DNA from: an uncultured Flavobacteriales bacterium
GTDB taxonomy: Bacteria; Bacteroidota; Bacteroidia; Flavobacteriales_D; Crocinitomicaceae
NCBI GenBank assembly: GCA_905182775.1
Contig: CAJJCU010000150.1
Location: 1-33,171 of the forward strand
DNA length: 33,171 nucleotides
Direction of reading: 5' to 3'
In this document: positions 9,060 through 17,620 of the stretch, one piece after another
Position numbering within the stretch: the stretch's first letter is position 1
Layout: every line of letters starts with the position of its first letter
The notes under the pieces: model-generated
What the model was told of the DNA's origin: nothing
The model's database searches: none
The model's input: the letters and a program-made list of their open reading frames with translations, nothing else
Program-made: the position numbers and the translations under genes

Positions 9060-9896
9060 ATGAGTGGAAACGGAACTAGCTTTTTTGAAAGCAAGACTTG
9101 GAAGAATATAATGAAATATGTTTACGGCCTTGGAGCAGCGGTTGTAATTATGGGGGCATTGTTTAAAATTATGCACTGGCCTGGAGCATCAGAGATGTTG
9201 ATCGTAGGTCTTAGTACGGAAGCTCTTATATTTATTATGTCCGTAATGGAACCTGTTCATTTGGATTCTGATTGGTCTCGTGTTTTTCCAGAATTGGCGA
9301 ATACCGAAGGTGAAGGTATCGAAGAATTAGAGGGGGTTGGTCTATATGATCTAATTAAGTCTGGTTCTGATGAGCCTGGCTCTCAGGCAGACAGTCTTGC
9401 TAATAAATTGGGTGATGCGGGTATTGATAATGCCTTAATAGGAAGGTTAAAAGACGGTATGTCTAATTTAGCGGATAATGCAACTTCTTTGGGTTCTATG
9501 TCTTCAGCAACTGGAGCAACAGATCAATATGTAAGCAGTTTAGAAAGCGCTTCAAAGAGTTTAGATAACTTGGCAGATCAATATAAAGAATCAGCAACTT
9601 CTATAGCCGCTATTTCAGGTGAAGGAAATAACTTTGGTCCTGAAATGGAACGTTTAAGTTCAAACATCGCAGCCTTAAATAACACTTACGAGCTTCAATT
9701 AAAGAGTTCACAAGATTATATTGAGAGTGCAGGTCAATTGCAAGGACTGCAAGAAAGTATCAAGTCTGTAATGTCAGATTTAGCTGCTTCTGCTGGAGAT
9801 ACTCAGATTTATAGAGAGAACATGGCGACATTGTCTCAAAATTTAGGAGATCTGAACAATGTATATGGCAACATGCTTAAGGCAATGAAGTCGTAA
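9060..9896 (+). CDS. gldL: T9SS motor protein GldL/PorL
   Basis: Two N-terminal TM segments (YVYGLGAAVVIMGALFKIMHWPGA; MLIVGLSTEALIFIMSVMEP) with acidic residues in TM2; synteny. Confidence 0.95.
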   Translation: MSGNGTSFFESKTWKNIMKYVYGLGAAVVIMGALFKIMHWPGASEMLIVGLSTEALIFIMSVMEPVHLDSDWSRVFPELANTEGEGIEELEGVGLYDLIKSGSDEPGSQADSLANKLGDAGIDNALIGRLKDGMSNLADNATSLGSMSSATGATDQYVSSLESASKSLDNLADQYKESATSIAAISGEGNNFGPEMERLSSNIAALNNTYELQLKSSQDYIESAGQLQGLQESIKSVMSDLAASAGDTQIYRENMATLSQNLGDLNNVYGNMLKAMKS

Positions 9897-9929
9897 TTTT
9901 AATTAATTATAAATTAAGAACGATAGAAC

Positions 9930-11735
9930 ATGGCAGGAGGCAAGGAATCCCCAAGACAAAAAATGATCGGTATGATGTATTTGGTACTCACGGCCTTATT
10001 GGCTTTGAATGTATCTAAATCTATACTTGATGCGTTTATTAATATTGAAGCAAATATTCAAACTGGAAATAATACCGAAGTACAACGTGGTGATGAAAAG
10101 AAGTCTGACGTTGCAGGTAAACAAACCAATGATGAAGGCAATCCAAATAAAATAGCTGTAGAAATCTTCAAGGTCATGGAGGAAATTGATGCCGAAACAG
10201 CTAAAAAAATTGTTTTAATCGATAAGATTAAGCTCATGATTTTTCAAAAATGTGGTGAGGATTTAAGTCCGGGTGCAGAAAAACCAATTTGTTTAAAAGA
10301 CAGAGCGCAATGGACATTGGATTTTGCAAATGTTACAAAGCCTGGATTAACAAAGAATAGTGAGCCAATCAGGCCTATCAAAATGAATCTAAATCACGTA
10401 GCCAAAAAAGATGCATACGATGAACAAATGTTCATTATGGGTATCAATGAGAATATTTTGGATGTGAATAAAAAAGCCCCGGGCTTTGCGGTTTGGCCTG
10501 CAATGTTCGAGTACAGAAAGATATTATGCGATTTAATCGTTAAGGCTTCTGTAGCCATTGATGATGATGGTAATAAATATGCTTTTAAAGACCCTAATAT
10601 TAAAAAGTTTAAGGACCTTAAAGATTTAGGTGTTCAAATGGAAAAGGCTTTGGATGCTTCAAATGTCAATCGTGATGATAGAGGTATTATTTCTAATATT
10701 TATAGGAGTCTTACAAAAAATGAGTTACAGCCAGATCCGCACAGCGAAGGGGAATTTCGCCATTGGGTTGGTGGTACCTTTGACCATGCGCCATCTGTGG
10801 CAGCTATTGCGGCCTTATCAAGTTTGCAAAGTGAAATATTAACAGCCCGAGCAAATGCAATGGCTTATTTGTCTTCGAAAGTTGGAGGTGGTAATTATGC
10901 ATTTAATAAAGTGATGCCGTTGGCGATTGCTTCTCCATCTGTTTCCGGTGGAGCTTCAGATACATTAAAAGTAATGATGGCTGCGTATGATTCCGAAAAA
11001 CAACCTGAGGTGAAAATAGACGCAGGTAAAGGAACACTAGTAGATACTCGAGATGGTCAAGCTTTTATTGCATACACGGCGCCTAGTGGCGGTGAAATGG
11101 AATTAACTGGGGAAATTGGGATTAAAGACAAATTCGGTGGTGTAAAATGGGCCAAGTATGCGACAACTGTAAAAGTTGTAGAGAAAGGTGGTTCAATAGC
11201 CTTACCAGAAGTATCTGTTTTTTATACTGATTGGCCTAATAAGGTTGTTTATTCAGCAGCCGGTGTTGTATCAACATCAGTTACTTGTACAGGATGTTCT
11301 AAGTCACAGAAAAATAAATCGTGGAAAGATACGGATGGTACTTCTTACAAAGGCGATTGGCTATATGTTAATAGGGGTGTTAGAACAGTTACTGTTTCTC
11401 TTCAGGGGAAAGATAACAATGGAAATACCGTGACCTTTGGTAAAAATATATTTCCCGTTAAAAAGTTTCCAAAACCAGAAGTTAAAACGAAGTCGATCTC
11501 AAAATCGCGTGGTGGTTTCTTGGATGTTGGATTGGGTGATGCCTTTAACTTTAAGGGGATCAAATATAAAGTAACTGGTGGAGAGATTCTTGGAAAAGGA
11601 TTTTCTGGAGATCGTTTGAAGCCAGGTAATTTAGCGAAGGCACGTCCAGGTCAAAAGCTAGGTATCGTATTGTTTACAAAAAGAACAGATACCGGTAAAA
11701 AAGACATTATAGAGGGCGTGATTCAAATTAAATAA
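9930..11735 (+). CDS. gldM: T9SS motor protein GldM/PorM
   Basis: Canonical N-terminus MAGGKESPRQKMIGMMYLVLTALLALNVSKSILDAF with a single TM and a large periplasmic region. Confidence 0.97.
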   Translation: MAGGKESPRQKMIGMMYLVLTALLALNVSKSILDAFINIEANIQTGNNTEVQRGDEKKSDVAGKQTNDEGNPNKIAVEIFKVMEEIDAETAKKIVLIDKIKLMIFQKCGEDLSPGAEKPICLKDRAQWTLDFANVTKPGLTKNSEPIRPIKMNLNHVAKKDAYDEQMFIMGINENILDVNKKAPGFAVWPAMFEYRKILCDLIVKASVAIDDDGNKYAFKDPNIKKFKDLKDLGVQMEKALDASNVNRDDRGIISNIYRSLTKNELQPDPHSEGEFRHWVGGTFDHAPSVAAIAALSSLQSEILTARANAMAYLSSKVGGGNYAFNKVMPLAIASPSVSGGASDTLKVMMAAYDSEKQPEVKIDAGKGTLVDTRDGQAFIAYTAPSGGEMELTGEIGIKDKFGGVKWAKYATTVKVVEKGGSIALPEVSVFYTDWPNKVVYSAAGVVSTSVTCTGCSKSQKNKSWKDTDGTSYKGDWLYVNRGVRTVTVSLQGKDNNGNTVTFGKNIFPVKKFPKPEVKTKSISKSRGGFLDVGLGDAFNFKGIKYKVTGGEILGKGFSGDRLKPGNLAKARPGQKLGIVLFTKRTDTGKKDIIEGVIQIK

Positions 11736-11742
11736 GGAAATT

Positions 11743-13035
11743 ATGAAAAGTACTTCATTTACAATCGTGTTGAGTTTTATTCTTGGAGCATCGGTTTTTG
11801 CACAAGATGTTCCCCCTAGAGGGCCATATAATACTTTAGGTGGAGGTATTGTTGATGGAGTCGTGGTAAAAGATGAAGTGCCGATTCGAAGCGCTGTTCC
11901 GTATGAGCATGTTCGTTATGCCGATTTTGTTTGGTCAAAGAGGGTCTTTTCTAGAATTGATGCAAGAGAGAAATTAAATCATGAGATATTTTTCCCTTTT
12001 GATGAATTTGATTCACAATTTAAGCCGCCGAAATCAGAATCCGATGTTGATGGGCCATTATGGATTAAGCATCAAGAGCGATGGTCATTATGGACCGTTA
12101 TTCTTAGACATATCATGTTAGGAGATCTTCCTGTATATCAAGTGGCGAATCCAATTTACAACGTTAAACAGGTTATCGAAGATGGGTATCAGTTTAAATA
12201 CCCAATAGAAAGGGTGTCTGGAAGTGAAGATTATTTTTTAAATGAAGAGTATCAAAGTGAAATCAACAATGTAATTGCAGCTTTGGGTCAAGGACCTGTT
12301 GTTAAAATTGACATTGATGGAACGGAAGAAGCACTTCAAAATGACCCTTCTGTAACTCAATCTGCTCAGGGACAGACTTTTGAGGTTTGGTTCGATAGTA
12401 TTGTGAATTTAAGTTTCGATCCTACGCGTTCTGATTTATTAAATTTCGACAAAGCAGATTTAGAGCTCCGATGGACTAAATCGATTGAGAATAATGGTTC
12501 AGGTCTACTTCGTGAAGATGGACCGATTTCTTTTCAGTCTTCGGAAGGAATAACCGCATACAATATTAAGGAAGATTGGTTTTTTGACAAAGAGCGCTCC
12601 GTTTTGGATAAAAGAATAATAGCTATAGCTCCTGTTTGTAAATTTACGAAGGTTGCAGAAAAGGAACATAAGGAAATGCGGGGTACAATGGTTGTATTTC
12701 GAGATGGTGTAGAATCTTATTTTAGCATGGAGCAAAGTGAGTTTCAGCCTCTTGAAAATGAGCCAACCATACAACTTGAAATGTTTTGGATGTATTTTCC
12801 AGATTTAAGAAATGTAATGGTTAACTATTATACTTATAATGATAAGTCAGATGCGCAGTGGATGAGCTTTGATGATTTATTTTGGAAAAGGAAATATACT
12901 GCTCAAGTATATCGAACTTCAGATAAATTCGATAGAGAAATTGAGGATTATAGATTTGGCGTTGATGCCCTCTATGAAGCGGAAAAGGTAAAGAACAATA
13001 TTCGCAAGTGGGAGCATGATGTTTGGAACTATTAG
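11743..13035 (+). CDS. gldN: T9SS ring protein GldN/PorN
   Basis: Signal peptide, VPYEHVRYADFVWSKRVFSRIDAREKLNHEIFFPF, ending DALYEAEKVKNNIRKWEHDVWNY; follows gldM. Confidence 0.95.
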   Translation: MKSTSFTIVLSFILGASVFAQDVPPRGPYNTLGGGIVDGVVVKDEVPIRSAVPYEHVRYADFVWSKRVFSRIDAREKLNHEIFFPFDEFDSQFKPPKSESDVDGPLWIKHQERWSLWTVILRHIMLGDLPVYQVANPIYNVKQVIEDGYQFKYPIERVSGSEDYFLNEEYQSEINNVIAALGQGPVVKIDIDGTEEALQNDPSVTQSAQGQTFEVWFDSIVNLSFDPTRSDLLNFDKADLELRWTKSIENNGSGLLREDGPISFQSSEGITAYNIKEDWFFDKERSVLDKRIIAIAPVCKFTKVAEKEHKEMRGTMVVFRDGVESYFSMEQSEFQPLENEPTIQLEMFWMYFPDLRNVMVNYYTYNDKSDAQWMSFDDLFWKRKYTAQVYRTSDKFDREIEDYRFGVDALYEAEKVKNNIRKWEHDVWNY

Positions 13036-13054
13036 AATATTATAATTTTATGTG

Positions 13055-13085
13055 AAACCCCTAAGTATTCTTAGGGGTTTTTTTA
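13055..13085 (+). terminator. Intrinsic terminator of the gldKLMN operon
   Basis: Perfect 11-bp stem AAACCCCTAAG-TATT-CTTAGGGGTTT followed by a T tract. Confidence 0.92.
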
Positions 13086-13091
13086 TTTTTG
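13084..13091 (+). promoter_or_regulatory. Candidate -7 box TATTTTTG
   Basis: Matches TAnnTTTG and ends 4 nt before ATG 13096. It overlaps the terminator T tract, so coincidence is possible. Confidence 0.3.
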
Positions 13092-13095
13092 TTCC

Positions 13096-13650
13096 ATGAA
13101 AAAAATAGGTGACCGTATTAGTTTTGAAGATTCTAAATTCAAAACAACGGTGGTTATTATTCCCGAAAGAAATCATTTTGTAAATATGCTCATGGGTGCC
13201 TGGTTAGGTATGTGGTATTGTATAGGTGCTGTTGTGATTTGGTCTTTATTTCATTTGGTTCTCTTAGAGCAGGAAAGAATTATACTTTATATTTTTTTAG
13301 TTTTTTGGTGTTATTATGCTTTTAGGATTTCAAAATCATATTTATGGCTTTTATTTGGGAAAGAGTTACTTAAATTGAATAAGGATGCTTTCTTTATCAA
13401 GAAGTCTTTTTTTCGCTACGGCAAACTAACTCCTTATTATTACGATAACATTGCTGATTTACATTTTGAGATCCCTGAGGGAAGAACCATTCAGGCTATT
13501 TGGGAATCGTCGCCATGGGTAAGTGGTGGAGAACGTTTTGAATTCGAGTACTTTGGAAAAGTAAAGAAATTTGGACGTAAATTAAATCAAAGGGATTCAA
13601 AATTACTTTCGAATCTGTTAATTTCAAAAATTAAGTCTTTTAGTAAATAA
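13096..13650 (+). CDS. Hypothetical membrane protein (two TM helices, possible PH-like C-terminal domain)
   Basis: 184-aa ORF. TM segments MLMGAWLGMWYCIGAVVIWSLFHLVLL and IILYIFLVFWCYYAFRI, then a beta-rich tail. Confidence 0.7.
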   Translation: MKKIGDRISFEDSKFKTTVVIIPERNHFVNMLMGAWLGMWYCIGAVVIWSLFHLVLLEQERIILYIFLVFWCYYAFRISKSYLWLLFGKELLKLNKDAFFIKKSFFRYGKLTPYYYDNIADLHFEIPEGRTIQAIWESSPWVSGGERFEFEYFGKVKKFGRKLNQRDSKLLSNLLISKIKSFSK

Positions 13651-13656
13651 ATAATT

Positions 13657-14847
13657 ATGTACGGGAAATTAGAACAACATTTAACATCAGAATTGGCACA
13701 GATCGAGGAAAACGGTTTGTTGAAAAAGGAACGTATTATCACCTCACCTCAGGGTGCAGAAGTGACTATAAGTACTGGAGAAGACGTCGTGATTATGTGT
13801 GCAAATAATTATTTAGGTTTGTCTTCTCACCCTGAAGTCATTCAAGCTTCAAAGGATGCTTTGGATTCTCATGGGTTCGGTATGAGCTCTGTACGGTTTA
13901 TTTGTGGTACGCAAGATTTACATAAAAACCTTGAAAAGAAAATCGCGGAATTTTATGGCACAGAGGATACTATTTTATACGCGGCCGCATTTGATGCGAA
14001 TGGAGGCTTATTTGAGCCCTTATTTGGTAAAGAAGACGCGATTATTTCCGATGCACTTAACCATGCTTCAATAATTGATGGTGTAAGGCTTTGTAAGGCA
14101 CAGCGTTACAGATACCAACATTCTGACATGGCTCATCTCGAAGAGCAGCTTAAACTGGCTCAAGAGCAACGTTTTCGTATTATCGTGACGGATGGTGTGT
14201 TCTCTATGGATGGAGATATTGCTAAAATGGATGAAATTTGTGATTTGGCTGATAAGTACGATGCTTTGGTGATGACAGATGAATGTCATTCTGCCGGTTT
14301 TATTGGTAAGACAGGCCGTGGTGTACCTGAGTATTGCAATGTGCTTGATCGCGTAGATATCATTACAGGGACCTTGGGTAAGGCTTTAGGTGGAGCGATG
14401 GGTGGCTATACTACTGGAAAGAAAGAGGTTATTGAAATGCTACGCCAAAAATCAAGACCTTATTTATTTTCGAATTCATTAGCGCCTTCAATAGTAGGTG
14501 CGTCCTTAAAAGTATTTGAGTTGTTAAGTGAATCAACAGAGTTAAGAGATCTGTTAGAAGAAAACACCAAATATTTTAAAGAGAAAATCATTGCTGCTGG
14601 CTTTGATATAAAGAAAGGAGATTCTCCAATTGTGCCCATCATGCTATATGATGCAGCCTTGTCGCAAAAATTTGCTGATGGTTTATTAGCCGAAGGAATT
14701 TATGCAATCGGATTCTTCTACCCCGTGGTCCCTAAGGGCGCGGCGAGGATTCGAACACAGATCTCAGCAGCGCATTCAAAGGAAGAATTAGACCGCGCCA
14801 TAAACGCTATTATAAAAGTAGGTAAAGACCTTGATGTAATTTCTTGA
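13657..14847 (+). CDS. kbl: Glycine C-acetyltransferase (2-amino-3-ketobutyrate CoA ligase), PLP-dependent
   Basis: [84 protein letters not shown] (PLP lysine). Confidence 0.94.
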   Translation: MYGKLEQHLTSELAQIEENGLLKKERIITSPQGAEVTISTGEDVVIMCANNYLGLSSHPEVIQASKDALDSHGFGMSSVRFICGTQDLHKNLEKKIAEFYGTEDTILYAAAFDANGGLFEPLFGKEDAIISDALNHASIIDGVRLCKAQRYRYQHSDMAHLEEQLKLAQEQRFRIIVTDGVFSMDGDIAKMDEICDLADKYDALVMTDECHSAGFIGKTGRGVPEYCNVLDRVDIITGTLGKALGGAMGGYTTGKKEVIEMLRQKSRPYLFSNSLAPSIVGASLKVFELLSESTELRDLLEENTKYFKEKIIAAGFDIKKGDSPIVPIMLYDAALSQKFADGLLAEGIYAIGFFYPVVPKGAARIRTQISAAHSKEELDRAINAIIKVGKDLDVIS

Positions 14848-14861
14848 TTTTATTATATTTG
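14831..14861 (+). promoter_or_regulatory. Candidate promoter TTG-N20-TATATTTG
   Basis: TTG at 14831-14833 and TATATTTG at 14854-14861 match the Bacteroidota -33/-7 pattern; lies across the kbl 3' end. Confidence 0.5.
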
Positions 14862-14879
14862 AATCACGAAACTATAACG

Positions 14880-15275
14880 GTGAACCACACGCTTCAAAAA
14901 TTTCTTTCTGTTTTTTATCTGATGCTATTTATCTTTCAAATAGCCCTTACGGATTCTATAACGATAAAGAATTTCTCTATTAATTCTATTCATGCTTTAT
15001 ATGGTGATGGTGATGAGATTGACCACGATTATTTAATTGATTTTGAATCGACTAGTAATGGTGACAGTGGGGAAGGAGATAATGAAGAAGGAGAAAGTGA
15101 TGAAAAAAATGATAAAGAGGAGAATGAAGAACAGGATTTAGAGGATGATTTTCTCAGACAGGTTATTTCTATGTCTAGTTTATCAGCAAGCGAATGCAAT
15201 CATTTTGAATACATTTTAAAATCTTATACCAAAAGGGTTAAAGAACAATTCTCGCCTCCCGATTGTAAAGTTTAA
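14880..15275 (+). CDS. Small exported or membrane-anchored hyper-acidic protein
   Basis: In-frame GTG at 14880 gives VNHTLQKFLSVFYLMLFIFQIALTDS (signal/TM), then the acidic tract GDSGEGDNEEGESDEKNDKEENEEQDLEDD. The track start at TTG 14844 lies upstream of the candidate promoter box. Confidence 0.55.
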   Translation: MNHTLQKFLSVFYLMLFIFQIALTDSITIKNFSINSIHALYGDGDEIDHDYLIDFESTSNGDSGEGDNEEGESDEKNDKEENEEQDLEDDFLRQVISMSSLSASECNHFEYILKSYTKRVKEQFSPPDCKV

Positions 15276-15314
15276 TTACAGAATCGATTCTTTTTTAAAC
15301 TTTATATATAATTC

Positions 15315-16838
15315 ATGAATAAATTTTTTAAGCATTGGCAACAAGATTTACCTGCTAGTATTGTTGTCTTTTTTGTTGCTGTCCCACTTTGTTTGGGTAT
15401 AGCATTGGCTAGTGGAGCTCCTCTTTTCTCAGGATTGATTGCTGGAATAGTAGGGGGTATTGTAGTAGGAGTCATAAGTGATTCATCTTTAGGTGTAAGT
15501 GGTCCAGCAGCAGGTTTAGCAATTATAGTTTTGAATGCTATTCAGGATTTAGGAGCGTTTGAAACCTTTTTGTTGGCTGTGTTTATAGGTGGTGTAGTTC
15601 AGATCATTTTAGGACTCGTTCGTGGTGGTTTAATTGGGTTTTATTTTCCATCGTCTGTTATTAAGGGAATGTTGGCGGCTATAGGAATTATTATTTTTAT
15701 TAAACAAATCCCGCATGCCTTTGGTTACGACTCTGATTATGAAGGAGATTTAACCTTTCAGCAAGTTGATGGTCAGAATACTTTTTCTGAATTGATCAAT
15801 ATGTTCGATTACGTTTCGTTAAGTTCAATTCTTGTTGCTTTTGTGTCTTTATTTATTTTGTTGCTTTGGGACCTTGTATTGGTTAATAAAAGTAGATTTT
15901 TCAAAGTTATTCCAGGTCCTCTTGTGGCGGTATTGTTTGGGATTACCTATGAACTTTTGTCTTCAAGTTATTTCCCTAGTATGAGCATTAAGGGGGAGCA
16001 CTTAGTGAGTGTGCCAACTTCAGCGAATGTAGGTGAGTTTTTGTCCAATTTCACAACGCCTGATTTTTCTCAAATCACGAATGCGAATGTGTGGATTACT
16101 GGAGTTACTATTGCAGTAGTTGCGAGTCTTGAGACATTGTTGTGTGCAGATGCGACTGATAAATTGGATCCAGATAAAGGAACGACCAACACAAATAGAG
16201 AGCTCATCGCGCAGGGTACAGGTAATATTGTTTCAGGTCTTATTGGTGGATTGCCAATTACTCAAGTAATCGTAAGGAGTTCAGCAAATATTCAATCCGG
16301 TGGTAAGACAAAATTGGCAGCGATTCTGCATGGGATTTTTATCTTAATTTGTGTAAGTATTATACCTTTTGTTTTGAATCTTATTCCATTAGCCGTTTTA
16401 GCGAGTATCTTATTCGTTGTGGGGTATAAGTTGGCCAAGCCATCTTTGTTTAAATCAATGTATAAGTTAGGCTGGAAACAATTTGTTCCATTTTTGGTAA
16501 CCATATTAGGAGTGGTCTTTATGGACTTGCTTAAAGGGATTTCTCTAGGTATGTTTGTTGCCATACTAACCGTCATCCCTTCAAAATTATCTCAAGCTTT
16601 TTCATTGGTTGAAGAATCTCAAAATGGGGTATCAAAAATCAAAATGGTTTTTGCTGATAAACTAACATTCTTTAATAAGAGATCAGTTTTTAATGCGTTA
16701 GAATCTTTTGAAAGCGGTTCTGAAATCATCCTAGATATGACTCATTCCAAATACGTTGACAATGATGTTTCCGAAATCATTGAGGAATTTACAGTAAAAG
16801 CAAAGGATAAAAACATAAGTGTATCACTGTTAGATTAA
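15315..16838 (+). CDS. SulP/SLC26 family anion transporter with STAS-like C-terminus (probable bicarbonate transporter)
   Basis: WQQDLPASIVVFFVAVPLCLGIALASGAPLFSGLIAGIVGGIVVG...SGPAAGLA; STAS-like tail (SEIILDMTHSKYVDNDVSEIIEEF). Followed by carbonic anhydrase. Confidence 0.93.
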   Translation: MNKFFKHWQQDLPASIVVFFVAVPLCLGIALASGAPLFSGLIAGIVGGIVVGVISDSSLGVSGPAAGLAIIVLNAIQDLGAFETFLLAVFIGGVVQIILGLVRGGLIGFYFPSSVIKGMLAAIGIIIFIKQIPHAFGYDSDYEGDLTFQQVDGQNTFSELINMFDYVSLSSILVAFVSLFILLLWDLVLVNKSRFFKVIPGPLVAVLFGITYELLSSSYFPSMSIKGEHLVSVPTSANVGEFLSNFTTPDFSQITNANVWITGVTIAVVASLETLLCADATDKLDPDKGTTNTNRELIAQGTGNIVSGLIGGLPITQVIVRSSANIQSGGKTKLAAILHGIFILICVSIIPFVLNLIPLAVLASILFVVGYKLAKPSLFKSMYKLGWKQFVPFLVTILGVVFMDLLKGISLGMFVAILTVIPSKLSQAFSLVEESQNGVSKIKMVFADKLTFFNKRSVFNALESFESGSEIILDMTHSKYVDNDVSEIIEEFTVKAKDKNISVSLLD

Positions 16839-16859
16839 TTAATTTAAAACATCAAAATC

Positions 16860-17462
16860 ATGTCATCAATAACAAAAGAAATGCAAGAGAGCATCACACC
16901 AAATAAGGCTATAGAGATGCTTAAGGAAGGAAACCAACGGTTTCTAAATAACAATGCAATAAAGCGTGATTTACATGCACAAGTTCGTGAAACAAGTGGA
17001 GGTCAAAATCCATATGCTGTTGTTTTAAGCTGTATTGATTCAAGGGTGCCTGTAGAGTTGACTTTTGACCAAGGTATTGGAGATGTTTTTAGTGCGAGAG
17101 TTGCTGGAAACATTATAAATGAAGACATCCTTGGGTCCATAGAATATGCGTGCGGTGTCGCAGGCTCAAAAGCTATTCTTGTTCTTGGGCACACTAAATG
17201 TGGTGCGGTAACCTCGGCTTGTAAGGGAGTTGAAGTCGGTAATATTACGGCATTATTGAGTAAAATAAAGCCTGCGATAAGCGAAGTTCAAGAGCGAACA
17301 GGTGTTGTTGATGTGGAGGAGGTAACCAAGTCCAATGTCCGTCAATCAATAATTGAAATGAGATCAAAGAGCACAATGTTATCCGGTCTTGAAAAGGAAG
17401 GAAGTATTAAGATTGTTGGTGCGGTTTATCACGTTGAAGATGGTCGTGTAACATTTTTATAG
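16860..17462 (+). CDS. Beta-class carbonic anhydrase
   Basis: Zn/active site motifs CIDSR and GHTKCGAV; NPYAVVLSCIDSRVPVELTFDQGIGDVFSARVAGN. Confidence 0.94.
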   Translation: MSSITKEMQESITPNKAIEMLKEGNQRFLNNNAIKRDLHAQVRETSGGQNPYAVVLSCIDSRVPVELTFDQGIGDVFSARVAGNIINEDILGSIEYACGVAGSKAILVLGHTKCGAVTSACKGVEVGNITALLSKIKPAISEVQERTGVVDVEEVTKSNVRQSIIEMRSKSTMLSGLEKEGSIKIVGAVYHVEDGRVTFL

Positions 17463-17484
17463 TTGTTTTTTATATACCCAATGT

Positions 17485-17512
17485 AAAGGAGCTTTCTAGC
17501 TCCTTTTTTTTT
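17485..17512 (+). terminator. Intrinsic terminator after carbonic anhydrase
   Basis: AAAGGAGCT-TTCT-AGCTCCTTT followed by TTTTTT. Confidence 0.9.
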
Positions 17513-17620
17513 GATCATAATGGGAGCCTATTTATAAATATTAGAATTTTTTATAACTCTAAGGGATTGATGACTCTAGGCTTTATCAATATTTCTTATA
17601 TTTAAACAACCGAATTAAGA

